Notes under the pieces: generated by a model | Told to the model about the DNA's origin: nothing | The model's input: only the letters and a program-made list of their open reading frames with translations | Databases searched by the model: none | Source of the DNA: DASPTH01 sp046727575 | Lineage (GTDB): Bacteria; Actinomycetota; Acidimicrobiia; IMCC26256; DASPTH01 | Direction of reading: 5' to 3' | DNA: 64,000 bases | Assembly (NCBI GenBank): GCA_046727575.1 | Contig: JBKPCV010000033.1 | Location: forward strand, 1-64,000 | In this document: piece after piece, positions 52,390-61,849 of the stretch | How the letters are laid out: each line of letters opens with the position of its first letter | How positions within the stretch are numbered: position 1 is the first letter of the stretch | Program-made: the position numbers and the translations under genes

Positions 52390-53202
52390 GTGCGACGAAT
52401 CGGCGTAGGGAGACCGGGGGACAATCGGGGTGCGCCGTTCGACGTCGTTGCAGTGAAGACCACACCCTCACCGTCGAGCGGCAATCCCTTGGAAGAGCTG
52501 GTGGTCACCAGCCGGTTGTCGACCCACGATTCGCTCTTGTTGCAACGAGCACTCGAGGAGGGTGTGGTCCGTGTCTACGACGATCACGACGACGCCAAGG
52601 AGCGGCACTCCTCGCGGTACCACGTCGGGACGTACTTCACGAGGGAGAGCGGCGCGGACGACGCGCGGGCCTTCGAGATCCAACTGGTAGAGATCGAGGA
52701 TTTTCACCCTACGGGCCTGTCGATCGCCGGCGTTGAGTTCCCGGCGCCGTACCGCTACACGGAGAACTTCCGAGGTATGGGGTTGGAGATCGTCGCCCGC
52801 CTCAAGGTCAGCGCCGACGAGCTGGACCAGCTCTACGAGCTGTCGATCACTGATCCCCACGAGGTAGTGCGCCACGGTGTCACCGAAGAGTCGCGCTTGA
52901 TGTCGCTGCTCGTCACCGCTTGGTCGCCGGCACCTGATGAGATCGCGACGTGCGAGGTGTGGTTGGGCGATCCGAGAGAGGTGGACAGCGACTGGGCCCT
53001 AGTGGCGAAGTCGGTCCGCATGGGCCGCGACGCACTGGCTGGGGTCGACGCCCTGCTGGCGGCGTTGGAGCAGCGAGGGGTGCTCCCGGCTGACGCCATC
53101 GACGCGATCCGAGAGGATGCGGGGCGCCGACGCCGTGACTTGCACTTCCACATGTTCGAGGTCCACGACCTCGAAACGGATGTTCAATGGCGCAGGAGCT
53201 GA
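52390..53202 (+). CDS. hypothetical soluble protein
   Basis: A 270-aa protein with good coding character from about residue 30 on (LVVTSRLSTHDSLLLQRALE, then EIQLVEIEDFHPTGLSIAGV, RFRGMGLEIVARLKVS-like stretches and DAGRRRRDLHFHMFEVHDLE). It is acidic, without signal peptide, membrane span or known motif. The start is either GTG 52390 or GTG 52453. I cannot assign a family. It lies 174 bp before the LapA-like gene and both could be one unit. Confidence 0.65.
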   Translation: MRRIGVGRPGDNRGAPFDVVAVKTTPSPSSGNPLEELVVTSRLSTHDSLLLQRALEEGVVRVYDDHDDAKERHSSRYHVGTYFTRESGADDARAFEIQLVEIEDFHPTGLSIAGVEFPAPYRYTENFRGMGLEIVARLKVSADELDQLYELSITDPHEVVRHGVTEESRLMSLLVTAWSPAPDEIATCEVWLGDPREVDSDWALVAKSVRMGRDALAGVDALLAALEQRGVLPADAIDAIREDAGRRRRDLHFHMFEVHDLETDVQWRRS

Positions 53203-53376
53203 TCCGCAGTTGCCTCCGCTCCCGGGCCTACTAGGTGGTTTCGAGTGGTCAGGCCAGCTCGACCGTCGAGTTCGTCGTGATCCCCGGCGGTCCCCACGCG
53301 CTGTTCCGCCAGTTTCGCCGGTCTGGAAACGGGGAATCACGGCGGCGCTGGCAGCAGCCGGGCGACAGTACAGGAG

Positions 53377-53658
53377 GTGCAGGGACAGTTGGATGAGCAC
53401 ACTCCTCGTCGTTCGCGCGCCCCGGCGCGTTTTCGTGTCACACCGATAGTGGTCCTGGCGCTCGTGCTCCTGGTGATCGTCGTGGTGCTCGCGGCGGCGA
53501 ACTCCCAGAAGGTCACGGTTGACTTTGTCTTCGAGGACTATGAGGTGCCGCTTGCGGTCGTCATCGCCGGCACGGGACTTATCGGCTTGGTCGTGGGCTG
53601 GCTCTTAGGCCGATTCGGCGTGATGAGCTGGCTCCTCGACCGGTACCGCAAGCCCTAG
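53377..53658 (+). CDS. LapA/DUF1049 family membrane protein
   Basis: A 93-aa inner-membrane protein with two transmembrane helices (about 22-42 and 60-82). Between them lies the typical ANSQKVTVDFVFEDYEVPLA loop, and the second helix reads VIAGTGLIGLVVGWLLGRF. This is the LapA domain pattern. In enteric bacteria LapA/YciS supports lipopolysaccharide assembly control; the role in actinobacteria is unknown. The start is GTG 53377. Confidence 0.8.
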   Translation: MQGQLDEHTPRRSRAPARFRVTPIVVLALVLLVIVVVLAAANSQKVTVDFVFEDYEVPLAVVIAGTGLIGLVVGWLLGRFGVMSWLLDRYRKP

Positions 53659-53877
53659 CAGCCGCTAGCCATCCGCGTAGGTCGCTTGCCGAAGGTGCCT
53701 CCGCGCCACACAAAAAGGGCCACGTCTGAAGTTGGCCGAAGACCGCGTGCCAGTCGGACGATTCGGTACACGGAACCAGGCGTACCGAACCGCCGTTATA
53801 CGGGTGACGTTCTGTCGCGGGCGCAGTTACTAGCCGGAGCCCACCCCCGGGCAATCCGAGTAGGCGGTAGGAGCTGC

Positions 53878-54233
53878 TCAGCTTCCGAAGCGCTGAACCG
53901 CAAAGGTCCAGATGTTGGCCTTCTCGATCGCGAGGGCTGTAGCCGCGTTGTACCCCGTCGGGGGTCGAGTGGGGTTCACTGAGAACTTGTGCGCCTCGGC
54001 CCAACCGCGGAGTAGTGCTCATCCGGGTCGTCAACACGGACATACGTCTAGCCGTGCCCAACGTGCGAGCCGTGCAGCATCTCAGGGCGATCGGTTTGCG
54101 TGACCGCAACGCCTCCCTCCCACCGAACCTCGGCTGCGTTGTCGTCCATCCAGACCACGCCGAGTCCGAACACGTCGTGGAGTTCCTGCATGGAACGCTT
54201 CATGTCTAGGTAGGTGAGCAGCGCGCAGATCAT
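53878..54233 (-). pseudogene. VOC/glyoxalase-fold protein, decayed
   Basis: From ATG 54233 the frame reads CALLTYLDMKRSMQELHDVF, then AAEVRWEGGVAVTQTDRPEM, and meets a TAG in GHG-stop-TYVRVDDPDEHY. The position probably held a Trp codon. The fold continues in another register with GAQVLSEPHSTPDGVQRGYS and RDREG, then shifts again to NIWTFAVQRFGS before a stop at 53878. One premature stop and two frameshifts make it a clear relic of a single-module VOC protein. Confidence 0.75.
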
Positions 54234-54694
54234 CGTGAGATTCTTGCAGAGCCTTGCCCGATCAGATCAGCCGCACCGTGCGGGTGAGGTTTTGTCGCAG
54301 TGAACCGCTGGCGGAAGGAGCGCAGCGCGCGGGCAATCCCGCGCGTCAAGTAATCCCGCAGACGAGATGGGCGACGGGGTTCGAGGCCGTCGTACTCGTC
54401 CGGCCATCGACGGGTGGAGCTACATCCCGCAAGACGGCCCCGAAACGGACGACGTTCCTGACTGCTCGCCGGCCTACGTGCGAGCTCAGGCGGTGTTAGA
54501 AGACAAGCATCACGACGCCAGCTACCAACAACAATGACGATGCACCCCACTCCCACGACATACCAGCGCACCGGGTCGCGCCTGCTCATCTCCCGCAGTA
54601 CAAGCCGCGAGGAACCGATATCGGCACCTGAACAACGGCCGCGGTCGTGATGGTGCGCGGCCACGAGGAGTAGAGCGCGCTGGGGCTCAATTCG
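54234..54694. other. gap between VOC relic and globin gene
   Basis: About 460 bp. I see no gene, RNA or repeat that I can support. Confidence 0.5.
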
Positions 54695-55129
54695 TTACGT
54701 GGCCGCGGCCATGTAGCCAGCCGTTACCTCGTTCTTGCGCGCTGAGAAGGCAGAGAGGACTTCTTCCTTCTCGCGCGGCGGCACTTTGAAGAAGTCAAGG
54801 GTGCGCCCAAGCTCGGCCGAGACCTCGTCGAATTCCTCTGGCGAGATCTTGAGTTCACGATGCGCCTCCTCAAGACCCACCTCAGTCTTTCCCGGCTTTG
54901 TGGGTGTGTATTGGAGCGGCCCGCCAGAGACCGCGCAGACCCACAGAGTTCGCATGAACTTGAGGCCTGGCAACCTATCTAACTGCTTGGTGTGCCACTC
55001 CCGGAGAGCTGGGTTGTTCGAAGGCTTCCCAACGATCGGGTTCTGCACAACCGCGTCGCTGAAGTGGTCAACCACCGCCGCGATGGCGAAGACGCCACCA
55101 AGCCGTACGTACAGACTCTCGTCGGCCAT
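54695..55129 (-). CDS. truncated-hemoglobin family protein
   Basis: A 144-aa globin from ATG 55129, which has GGAGG 8 bp upstream. The 2-on-2 globin pattern is visible: SLYVRLGGVFAIAAVVDHFS, then VVQNPIVG, and a long E/F region with LQYTPTKPGKTEVGLEEAH, where H90 is the expected proximal heme ligand, followed by LKISPEEFDEV. Family roles include oxygen or nitric oxide binding and detoxification. The length fits group 1. It is on the minus strand, with the small 54-aa membrane protein gene upstream. Confidence 0.85.
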   Translation of the reverse strand: MADESLYVRLGGVFAIAAVVDHFSDAVVQNPIVGKPSNNPALREWHTKQLDRLPGLKFMRTLWVCAVSGGPLQYTPTKPGKTEVGLEEAHRELKISPEEFDEVSAELGRTLDFFKVPPREKEEVLSAFSARKNEVTAGYMAAAT

Positions 55130-55213
55130 GTTCACAACCTCCGCAATCATGAGCGTCAAACACCCTTCGACGCTTCATCACCTTGCGCTTGATCCATCCG
55201 TACTTCGTTGTAC

Positions 55214-55378
55214 TTACTGGCGCGGTGACTGTCGCGGAGAAAGTCGCGACGCCAGGTAGCCCCCGCCACTACCGCTACCGCCGCCTGAAGACAGGGCGAT
55301 CGCGACGCCGATCGCGACAACCAGCAGTGCGACCACCCAAACGAGAGGACGACGCGACACCCGTTCAAAGGCTGGCAT
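55214..55378 (-). CDS. 54-aa single-pass membrane protein with Gly/Ser tail
   Basis: ATG 55378 has a strong AGGAG ribosome site 8 bp upstream. The peptide begins MPAFERVSRRPLVWVVALL, has one transmembrane helix to about residue 31, and ends in SSGGGSGSGGGY and a short basic tail. Its plan (Arg-rich start, helix, Gly/Ser then Tyr) resembles the 44-aa protein at 56208-56342. Function unknown. Confidence 0.6.
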   Translation of the reverse strand: MPAFERVSRRPLVWVVALLVVAIGVAIALSSGGGSGSGGGYLASRLSPRQSPRQ

Positions 55379-56207
55379 CTCTTTCTCCTCGCTCAAGTCA
55401 CGGCGAAGAGTTCTACGAGCGTCTGACCCGAAGGGGATTGCGCCCTCCGCTGACCGGCGCCGCCGATTCAAGGTCACCGAGCAAGCGCGGCCCGCTCCGC
55501 GGTGCGCGGTGGTCATGCCGATCGGCCGTCGTTCCGGTAATCTCCGAGCACCTCGGTCGCGGCCGGTGCCTCGCTCGCTGGTCGACACACCCGCACCAGA
55601 GCGGGCACTCGGTGCGGATGCCTCACGCGTTCGGTCGCCGCGGTCGTTGTGATCTGGCTTGCTCGTACTCGTCGCGATGCCGCGGATTGGTATGTCACGG
55701 GTCGGGCTGATCTCGCTGGTCGGGCTCTGGGTCGCTGCGTCTAGCACCGCCAACTTGGCGTGGCGTGCGCAGCGGAGTTTCGCCAGAGTGGGGTCGAGTC
55801 CGGCGGCCGCTGTTACTGGCTGTGGATGCCGCGACCGGCGAGGAGCGGTGGCGGGCGGAGACGGCGGGTTTTCTTGTCATCGAGGATGGGTCGGCTCGTC
55901 GGACATGGCTGGCCCCGCACGGCGCTGCCGTACCGCGCTGTTGTCGACCCGATTCGGGCTTGTGACTGTCCCGCTGCACGCGACATCACCGTGGGCCTTG
56001 ACCGCTTCACGCAGCGAGCTTTCCGAGGTGCCCCCGCCCGAACCTGTACCTCCGCCCGAACCGGTCCCGGCACCGGAGCCAGTCCCGCCACCGGAGCCGG
56101 TCCCTCCACCTCTCGATTTGAGCAGGCGCGACCCTTAGACGACGAAGCCGCAAGCCGAAGACGCCGGTATCGTGAATTGGAACCGAGCGAACTGAGAGTC
56201 CAATCTG
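55379..56207. other. gene-poor stretch containing a PPPEPV repeat (about 56025-56115)
   Basis: No convincing gene. At about 56025-56115 the plus strand encodes PPPEPVPPPEPVPAPEP, the reverse-oriented relative of the array near 51.4 kb. A frame at 55760-56000 holds a short protein-like run (TGEERWRAETAGFLVIEDGS) that may be a fragment of a lost gene. Confidence 0.4.
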
Positions 56208-56342
56208 ATGCGGTACGGCCCGAAGCACGAAAAGTTGGAGTGGATCCGTGATCGGTGGCTCGTGATCCTCGTGGTGCTGGTCCTTGTCGCTGGGATCGTT
56301 TCGGCGTTGCTTCTCACCCAAGGTTCGGGTACTGGCTACTAG
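56208..56342 (+). CDS. 44-aa single-pass membrane protein
   Basis: The frame from ATG 56208 reads MRYGPKHEKLEWIRDRWLVI, then a hydrophobic helix through VLVLVAGIVSALLLT and a GSGTGY end. The charged amphipathic N-terminus and single helix suggest a small inner-membrane protein. The ribosome site is weak (GAGAG). It resembles the 54-aa protein encoded at 55214-55378. Confidence 0.45.
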   Translation: MRYGPKHEKLEWIRDRWLVILVVLVLVAGIVSALLLTQGSGTGY

Positions 56343-56639
56343 CGGCTGAGAACGACGAAGCCCCGCCACCAGGACCGGGGGAGGGCAACATCGAATCGTG
56401 GGCGCGGGTCGGGCTACGAGCCGCTGTTTGCCGAGTCGACGGCCAGGCGTCGTCGAACTTGCTCTGCACCTGAACGCAGAGGAACACAGCCGCGAGCTCC
56501 ACGCGCCATATCTGCCAGTGAGTATGTGATCTGTCGTTGGGGTCCACCATCGCGTTGATGGCGGCCGCTACGTTCAGCGCCCGCACGTTGGTCTGACTTG
56601 TTGTTGCACCGAGGTTGTTGGGTGCTTGTCGACCGGCGG

Positions 56640-56852
56640 CGCGGTCGGAATGCCAACGACCGGCTCTCGGCGCTCGTACAGCTCGCCACGCCGCTCGGTC
56701 TCTTCGCCGAAGAGATGGACCCCACCAGCCTCGATCACCTCGGCAACTATCCCCAGGCGCTCACCCACGCCGCGCTCATCCAAGCCGCACTCGCGCTCCG
56801 AGACGCCCAAGCCCCACCAGCTCCGCAAGGAACCACAATCGACGGGTCATGA
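56640..56852 (+). pseudogene. glycoside hydrolase family 15 (glucoamylase/trehalase-like), C-terminal remnant
   Basis: The frame carries LVQLATPLGLFAEEMDPTSL followed by HLGNYPQALTHAALIQAAL, the well-conserved last 60 residues of GH15 enzymes, and then a natural C-terminus. The rest of the enzyme (more than 500 residues, including the catalytic glutamates) is missing and the sequence before codon RNAND is unrelated. Confidence 0.7.
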
Positions 56853-56905
56853 TGACCGACAGGACCATGCTCACTGCGACCAGTCGTCAGCAATGGGTCG
56901 CGGTT

Positions 56906-57420
56906 TCAGCCCGACGTGGCGACGCCGCTCACCGCTTTCAAGATGTCGTCGTGCTCAACATCGAACTTGTCACACAGGCGATGCAGTAGCTGAGTGTTCA
57001 TGAGCGCGAACCCCACGCCCTGCTGCACTTCCTTGGTGACCTTCGTGTTCTCGGTTAGGAGGTCGTTGTCGTGCAACGCCAGCTAGCTGCTGATGGCGTC
57101 CTGACGCTTCGCCGCGATGAGAAGCGCCGCCGCTTGTACGCCGCGAGCATCGACAAGAACAGGTTCAACAGGATGTATGGGTACGGGTCGAAGCCATGCT
57201 CGCCGCGGCTGCCCCCGAAATAGAACACCGGTTTGAGGATGGCCCAGAGAATCATCACGCCGAAGAAGCAACAGACGAAGACCCACGATCCCATGGCGTT
57301 GCGCATTGCGTCCGCTGCCCGCTCACCGACCGTGAGTTGATCCGCCTTACGGACCGCCGGGTGCTTGTGCCACTTACCACCCTCAATGGCCATTGGCTTT
57401 GTCTCTCTCGTCACGTACAC
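56906..57420 (-). pseudogene. DUF1003 membrane protein, frameshifted and with internal stop
   Basis: ATG 57420 opens a DUF1003-like protein: LTVGERAADAMRNAMGSWVF, a first membrane helix, GFDPYPYILLNLFLSMLAA. The second helix then shifts register (QAAALLIAAKRQDAISS), meets a TAG at about 57084, and the cytoplasmic tail continues LALHDNDLLTENTKVTKEVQ and LLHRLCDKFDVEHDDIL to a stop at 56906. All parts are present, so one frameshift and one point mutation inactivated a full-length gene. Confidence 0.75.
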
Positions 57421-57858
57421 CTCCAGCTACTCTCTGGCGCCGTCAATCGCATGCCGTCCAGGTCCCGGCGTGGCATCCCCCACCGCTCGTTCGACAGCTC
57501 CCAGTCCTACAAGTGCGGCCGCGAGACGCAGGGACGAAAGCTGCCGGTCAGTGCGCGGCAGCGGTCGCGAGGATGGCAGCGTCGGCACATGGGCGGCGGC
57601 GCCTTGGAGCTATCCGTGAGAGTTTGTAGCTGCGGGCTACGTCGTCAAGGAGCGACGGCTGTCGGAACCGTTGCCACTAGCAGCGTGACAATGGAGTGTT
57701 CGAGGGCCGTCAGGCCGACGAAGCCGGACCCGACGCGCACTGAACGCGAAGTCGCGTAACGACCCGGCCGTCGAAACGGGGACGTTCTCGAGCGGCTCTG
57801 CTCGCGCGCGCAGGCTGCCCAGCGGTGGGCGCCGGTCGGGCTGGGTGAACGGCGAGGC
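57421..57858. other. gap between DUF1003 relic and MFS gene
   Basis: About 440 bp; no gene, RNA or repeat that I can support. Confidence 0.5.
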
Positions 57859-59067
57859 TCACGATCGTGTCGGGTCTCGGGGTCCGTGGCTGGGTCGGTG
57901 TGTGCCGGCGATGCCGGCGGCATAGACGAGCACGGTGATCATGAGCAGGACCGCGAGGGCGGCGAGTCCCGTGGTCGTCGTCGGTTGAAGCGTGACGGCA
58001 GTGAGCGCCCCGAGGACCCAGATGAGCTGGTAGAGGGTCTCGAAGCGGGCGAATGCTCGGCCGCGGGCGGCGTCGGGGGCGTCGCGTTGGAGGATGCTGT
58101 CGAAGCCTTGGCGGCCGATGGTGACTGCACAGATGACCGCGAAGACCGCGGCGAGTTCGCTGCCCCGCTCGAGGTGCACGGCGGCGGCGAGTGAGCCGAG
58201 CCCGGCGGTGAGCAACGCGATGACGAGGAGGGGTTCCTCGCGGCGCAAGTGGCGGCGGAAGAAGGGGCTGACGAGCGTTCCGGACAGTCCTCCCAGGACG
58301 CCACTCAGTGCAATCGCACCGAAGAACCAGAGGGGCTCGCCGGAGCGCTTGAGCGCGAAGGCGACCAAGAAGGTCAGGAAGCCGACCGCGGCGCGCAGCA
58401 CGCTCATCGCCCCAGCAGAGAGTCGGACGGTCGGCGCGCGGAGTTCCTGCTGTTCGAGCGTGGCCGGCGGCAGCTGCGTCGTCTGATTGGGCCCGATCCG
58501 CACCGCGAAGACGGCGCCGGCGAAGTACACGAGGGAAGCGACGCGCAGGACCCCGGTGGCGCTCCCGAGAGTCAGGATGCCGGTCGCAATGCCGCCGCCA
58601 ACGAGACTCGCGATGGTGGAGATCCGCGCCAGTCGCGAGTTTGCTTCGACGAGGTCCGCGTTGTCTCCGATCATGGCAGGCACGAGCGCGCTCTTGCTGA
58701 CGGAGTAGGCCTTGCCGAAGACGAGGACTCCGAAGGCCTCGGGATAGAGCAGCACGGTGCGAAGATCCCCGGCGATGAAGAGACACAGGATCCCTCGCAC
58801 CAAGCAGGTGAAGGCCACGACCAGGTGTCGGGCGGAACCGAACCGGTCGATGAGCGGTCCGATCAGCGGCGCGAGCACCAGGAACGGCGCCAGCGTCAAG
58901 GCCAGGTACACGATGACGCGTGGTCGCGCCGCGCCCACGGAAACGTTGAAGAACAGCGACCCGGCGAGCGACACCGCGAAGAACGCGTCTGCGCCGGTGC
59001 TGCACGCATGGGTGTAGGAGAGTCTCGCGATCGACTTCGGGCCGACGATGCGCTCCAAGAGCGTCAT
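57859..59067 (-). CDS. MFS transporter
   Basis: A 402-aa membrane transporter with about twelve helices. GPLIDRFGSARHLVVAFTCL is the loop 2-3 motif, and the middle loop contains a Gln/Thr-rich stretch (NQTTQLPPATLEQQEL). LVFGKAYSVSKSALVPAMIG then DLVEANSRLARIS is typical of the MFS group around EntS/DHA3 exporters. Substrate unknown. ATG 59067 is the start. The gene is intact in a neighbourhood of relics, with a lipoprotein gene divergent to it. Confidence 0.88.
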   Translation of the reverse strand: MTLLERIVGPKSIARLSYTHACSTGADAFFAVSLAGSLFFNVSVGAARPRVIVYLALTLAPFLVLAPLIGPLIDRFGSARHLVVAFTCLVRGILCLFIAGDLRTVLLYPEAFGVLVFGKAYSVSKSALVPAMIGDNADLVEANSRLARISTIASLVGGGIATGILTLGSATGVLRVASLVYFAGAVFAVRIGPNQTTQLPPATLEQQELRAPTVRLSAGAMSVLRAAVGFLTFLVAFALKRSGEPLWFFGAIALSGVLGGLSGTLVSPFFRRHLRREEPLLVIALLTAGLGSLAAAVHLERGSELAAVFAVICAVTIGRQGFDSILQRDAPDAARGRAFARFETLYQLIWVLGALTAVTLQPTTTTGLAALAVLLMITVLVYAAGIAGTHRPSHGPRDPTRS

Positions 59068-59214
59068 GGTCGTCTCCGGACCCGATCAACAGTTACTGCC
59101 GCCGACCGGTCGGCAGCGCGAGCGGAGCGAGATGACGCTCCAGTGCCGGGCGATGTGGCACCCTGCGCTGGTAGGTTGTTTGCACGCTCGAGCAACCGCA
59201 AGCGAGGCGATGCT

Positions 59215-59691
59215 GTGCGACGAACCTTCGTCCTGGCAGCCTCGGTCGTAGCTGTCATGACCGCGTGTACCGGCGGGGGCTCCAACACCAGCGACCGACC
59301 CGCCGCCATCTACTCCGCCGTGATCCGCGCGGTCCTCGCTGACACGTCGCATCCCAAGATCAGTTCGGACACCAGCGTCTTCGTCGTTGCCGCCCACGAG
59401 CGCGCGCCCATCCCCTTCGAAGTACAAGCCGACATCGTCGCCGAGCTGCACGAACTCGCCACGATCCGTTTTGTTGACCACCGCGTCGAAGCAATCGACG
59501 ACTCCAGCCCGACCAGGCCCGTCAACGACAACGGCATCCTCATTACGCTCGGCAAGATACCCAGCCGAGCGAACACCGTCACCGTCAAAGCCGGCCGCTA
59601 CCTCAACGCCACCGACACCGTGGCATACCGCGTCACCGTCAAACGAACCAACGCCCACTGGAAACCGATCGCAACGACCAGCCAACCGTGA
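59215..59691 (+). CDS. putative lipoprotein
   Basis: A 158-aa protein from GTG 59215 (GAGG upstream). The signal sequence RRTFVLAASVVAVMTACTGG has a lipobox ending at Cys. The mature part is about 135 residues of mixed alpha/beta character (IYSAVIRAVLADTSHPKISS, FEVQADIVAELHELATIRFV, NGILITLGKIP, YRVTVKRTNAHW). No known domain is recognised. It is divergent from the MFS gene. Confidence 0.75.
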   Translation: MRRTFVLAASVVAVMTACTGGGSNTSDRPAAIYSAVIRAVLADTSHPKISSDTSVFVVAAHERAPIPFEVQADIVAELHELATIRFVDHRVEAIDDSSPTRPVNDNGILITLGKIPSRANTVTVKAGRYLNATDTVAYRVTVKRTNAHWKPIATTSQP

Positions 59692-59695
59692 CCAA

Positions 59696-59766
59696 GAACA
59701 AGCACAACTCGCGATTTTCGATCTTCTCCAGGTAACCGTGTTGCTGGTGACCGAACTCGTCACCAA
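59696..59766 (+). pseudogene. possible RsbW-like ATPase fragment
   Basis: A short run, LAIFDLLQVTVLLVTELVTN, matches the N-box region of anti-sigma serine kinases (LLVTELVTN). It ends abruptly at the desaturase remnant. Too short for certainty. Confidence 0.28.
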
Positions 59767-59778
59767 CACGGCGTCACC

Positions 59779-60531
59779 GTGGGGTTCCTCCGGCGGTTCA
59801 CCCGCCGCAGCTTCGAGGCACGCCGACCGCTCAAGATCGGGCTCGCAGTGCTCGGGTCGATGTCCTTCCAGGGCTCGTTGATCGGTTGGGTCGCCGACCA
59901 TCGTCGACACCACCGGTATGCCGACCGGCCGGGCGACCCCCACTCGCCCACCTGGCGAGGTGCCGACCACCTGTCGGGATGGCGCGGCCTCTTCCACGCG
60001 CACGCCGGGTGGTTCTACTACAACGAGACCAGCCCGCGCTCCGAGTACGCAGCGGACTTGCTCGCTGATCCCGACTTGGTGGTGATCGACCATCTCTTCG
60101 TGCCGTGCTGCGTAGCAACCCTCATGCTGCCCTTCGGTGTCGGGTACCTCGTGACCGGCACGTTGGCCGGTGCCCTCGGTGCGCTGGTGTGGGCGGGGGT
60201 CCTGCGAGTCGGCATCGGCCACAACCTGACGTGGTCGATCAACTCCATCTGCCACCGCTTCGGCAAGCGGCCGTTCCGCACCCGCGACAACAGCACGAAT
60301 GTCGCGGTCCTCGCGCTATTCACCGGGGGCGAGTCGTGGCACAACGCCCACCACGCATTCCCGACCTCGGCCCGTCACGGGGCGGACCGCTTCCAGCTCG
60401 ACACGTCAGCTGCGCTGATCCGCCTCTTCGAGCGTCTCGGCTGGGCAACCAACGTGCACTGGCCCTCCGCCCGGCAGCTCGACGCTCGACGCTTCGGCAC
60501 GCCCGCGGGTGCGGCGGGACGTGCATCCTGA
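59779..60531 (+). pseudogene. acyl-CoA/fatty-acid delta-9 desaturase, 5'-truncated, histidine box I lost
   Basis: The 250 codons follow the C-terminal 80 percent of a membrane desaturase: ARRPLKIGLAVLGSMSFQGS, box II in VADHRRHHRYADRPGDPHSP, and box III ESWHNAHHAFPTSARHGADR. The first two membrane helices are missing. Box I, which should read HRxFTH, reads LRRFTR (GFLRRFTRRSF), so two iron ligands are gone. The upstream sequence joins a different, RsbW-like fragment. Without box I the di-iron site cannot form, so the gene is judged inactive although its remaining frame is open. Confidence 0.75.
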
Positions 60532-61319
60532 GTTGGCGGCGAAGCGCCACGTCGCCGCCTCGCGGAAGCCCTTTCTTCGTCCCCCTTCGCCCTACGCGGT
60601 GGGTTCCGGTGAGCCCTCTTCAGTGGCGCCTTCTCAGCTGGCCTGTCTGGCTTCCCACCCGGTTCCCTGCGACGTCATCGACGCTCGAACTGGTTCCGCG
60701 GCCGTGGCGATCCTCGAGGGCTGCTCCTGACCGTCGACCTTCGGGTATCGCAACCCGCCCAGCCGAATACCGTGCGCCTCATGCGGCCGCGAATGTTGGC
60801 CACGACCCCGATGCGAGCTCGCTTCGGTCGAACCACTGACCACAGCCGCGGCATTGCGGTGGCGACCTTCAACCGGCGATCAACGCGGTGACCTCCCCAG
60901 TGACGACAAGGTCGAGGTGATTGCCTACGTCCCCGTCCGAGTCCCGGCCGGCCAGTGCGAGTGGCATATGCACGGTTCCGACGAATCGGTATGACGCCAT
61001 GGACCGCGTCCCGCGGGTGGCGGCGTGACGTCGCTCGAGGCGAAGACCCGCTACGCGTTCGGTTCCGCGGAACTCCAGTCGTGCGTCACCAACCCTGCTT
61101 TGCCACCTTCGAAGTCGGTCCAGCTGATGACGGCGAGGTTCGGCACTGCAATCGGGCCAGTCCTGATGCTGGCCACGTGCGCCGATGGACGGACAGCGCT
61201 GGCAGGTCGTAGCCGGGCAATGCAGCACGACCGGAGCTACTCGCGCTTCCAAATGGCTCTTGCAGGTGCCCGTGGCGCGGGTGCATCCGCGAATCTGCAG
61301 GTTCTGATCTGATCTGAAC
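60532..61319. other. gene-poor stretch
   Basis: About 790 bp. Open frames are present on both strands but none has recognisable motifs. A minus-strand run near 60890-60990 (FVGTVHMPLALAGRDSDGDV, ending in VTALIAG) may be a C-terminal fragment of an unknown gene. Confidence 0.4.
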
Positions 61320-61574
61320 TGGGTCAGCGTCGCGTGAAGAACGACGAGCGCGACGCGCTCGACTTGGTTGACATGTTTCGAGTGGGTCGGGTTGCCCCCG
61401 GGGTGGATCGCGCCACCTGCGATTCGGGAGCTTCGAGAGCTGGTGCGTTATCGGGCCAAGTTGGTCGCACCACGTTCGGGACTCAAAGCGCCGATGCACG
61501 CGGTGACGGCCAACGATCGTGTCGTGCCGACGGTGGCGGACATGTCATGTCAGGCCGGCGACGCGCAGCTCTGA
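61320..61574 (+). pseudogene. IS110-family transposase fragment
   Basis: Two frames together read as an internal piece of an IS110 DEDD transposase: VKNDERDALDLVDMFRVGR, then (other register) WIAPPAIRELRELVRYRAKL and VVPTVADMSC. The N-terminal RuvC-like start and the C-terminal transposase_20 domain are missing, and a frameshift lies near 61390. Confidence 0.7.
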
Positions 61575-61849
61575 CGCGATGGCGATAGCAGCCAACTACG
61601 TGACTTGTGTCTAGTCGCTGTGTGATTTTGATCGCGGTCTAGGACCGTGATCTCGTCATGCTCGAGTGCAAGATCCAAGCCCCAGGCGCGGCGCACCGCG
61701 GCTATCTGGCGATGCAGGCCGTCAACGGGGTTGGCCGCCAGGCAAAGCCGAGCTGGTCGTCGCCGCTGGCGAAGCTGCAGGGCAAGGACCGACGACCGAG
61801 GTGGCCACCGACCTCGCCGGCGCGGTCCAGGTGGAGCTATCTCCACGGG

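Noticed and set aside
58249..59214. Long plus-strand frame leading into the lipoprotein gene
   Set aside because: Antisense to the MFS gene; only the part from GTG 59215 has a signal peptide and coding character.
59086..60255. 389-codon open frame on the minus strand
   Set aside because: It is antisense to the lipoprotein and desaturase frames, has shadow composition (Val/Asp/Arg-rich) and no motif.
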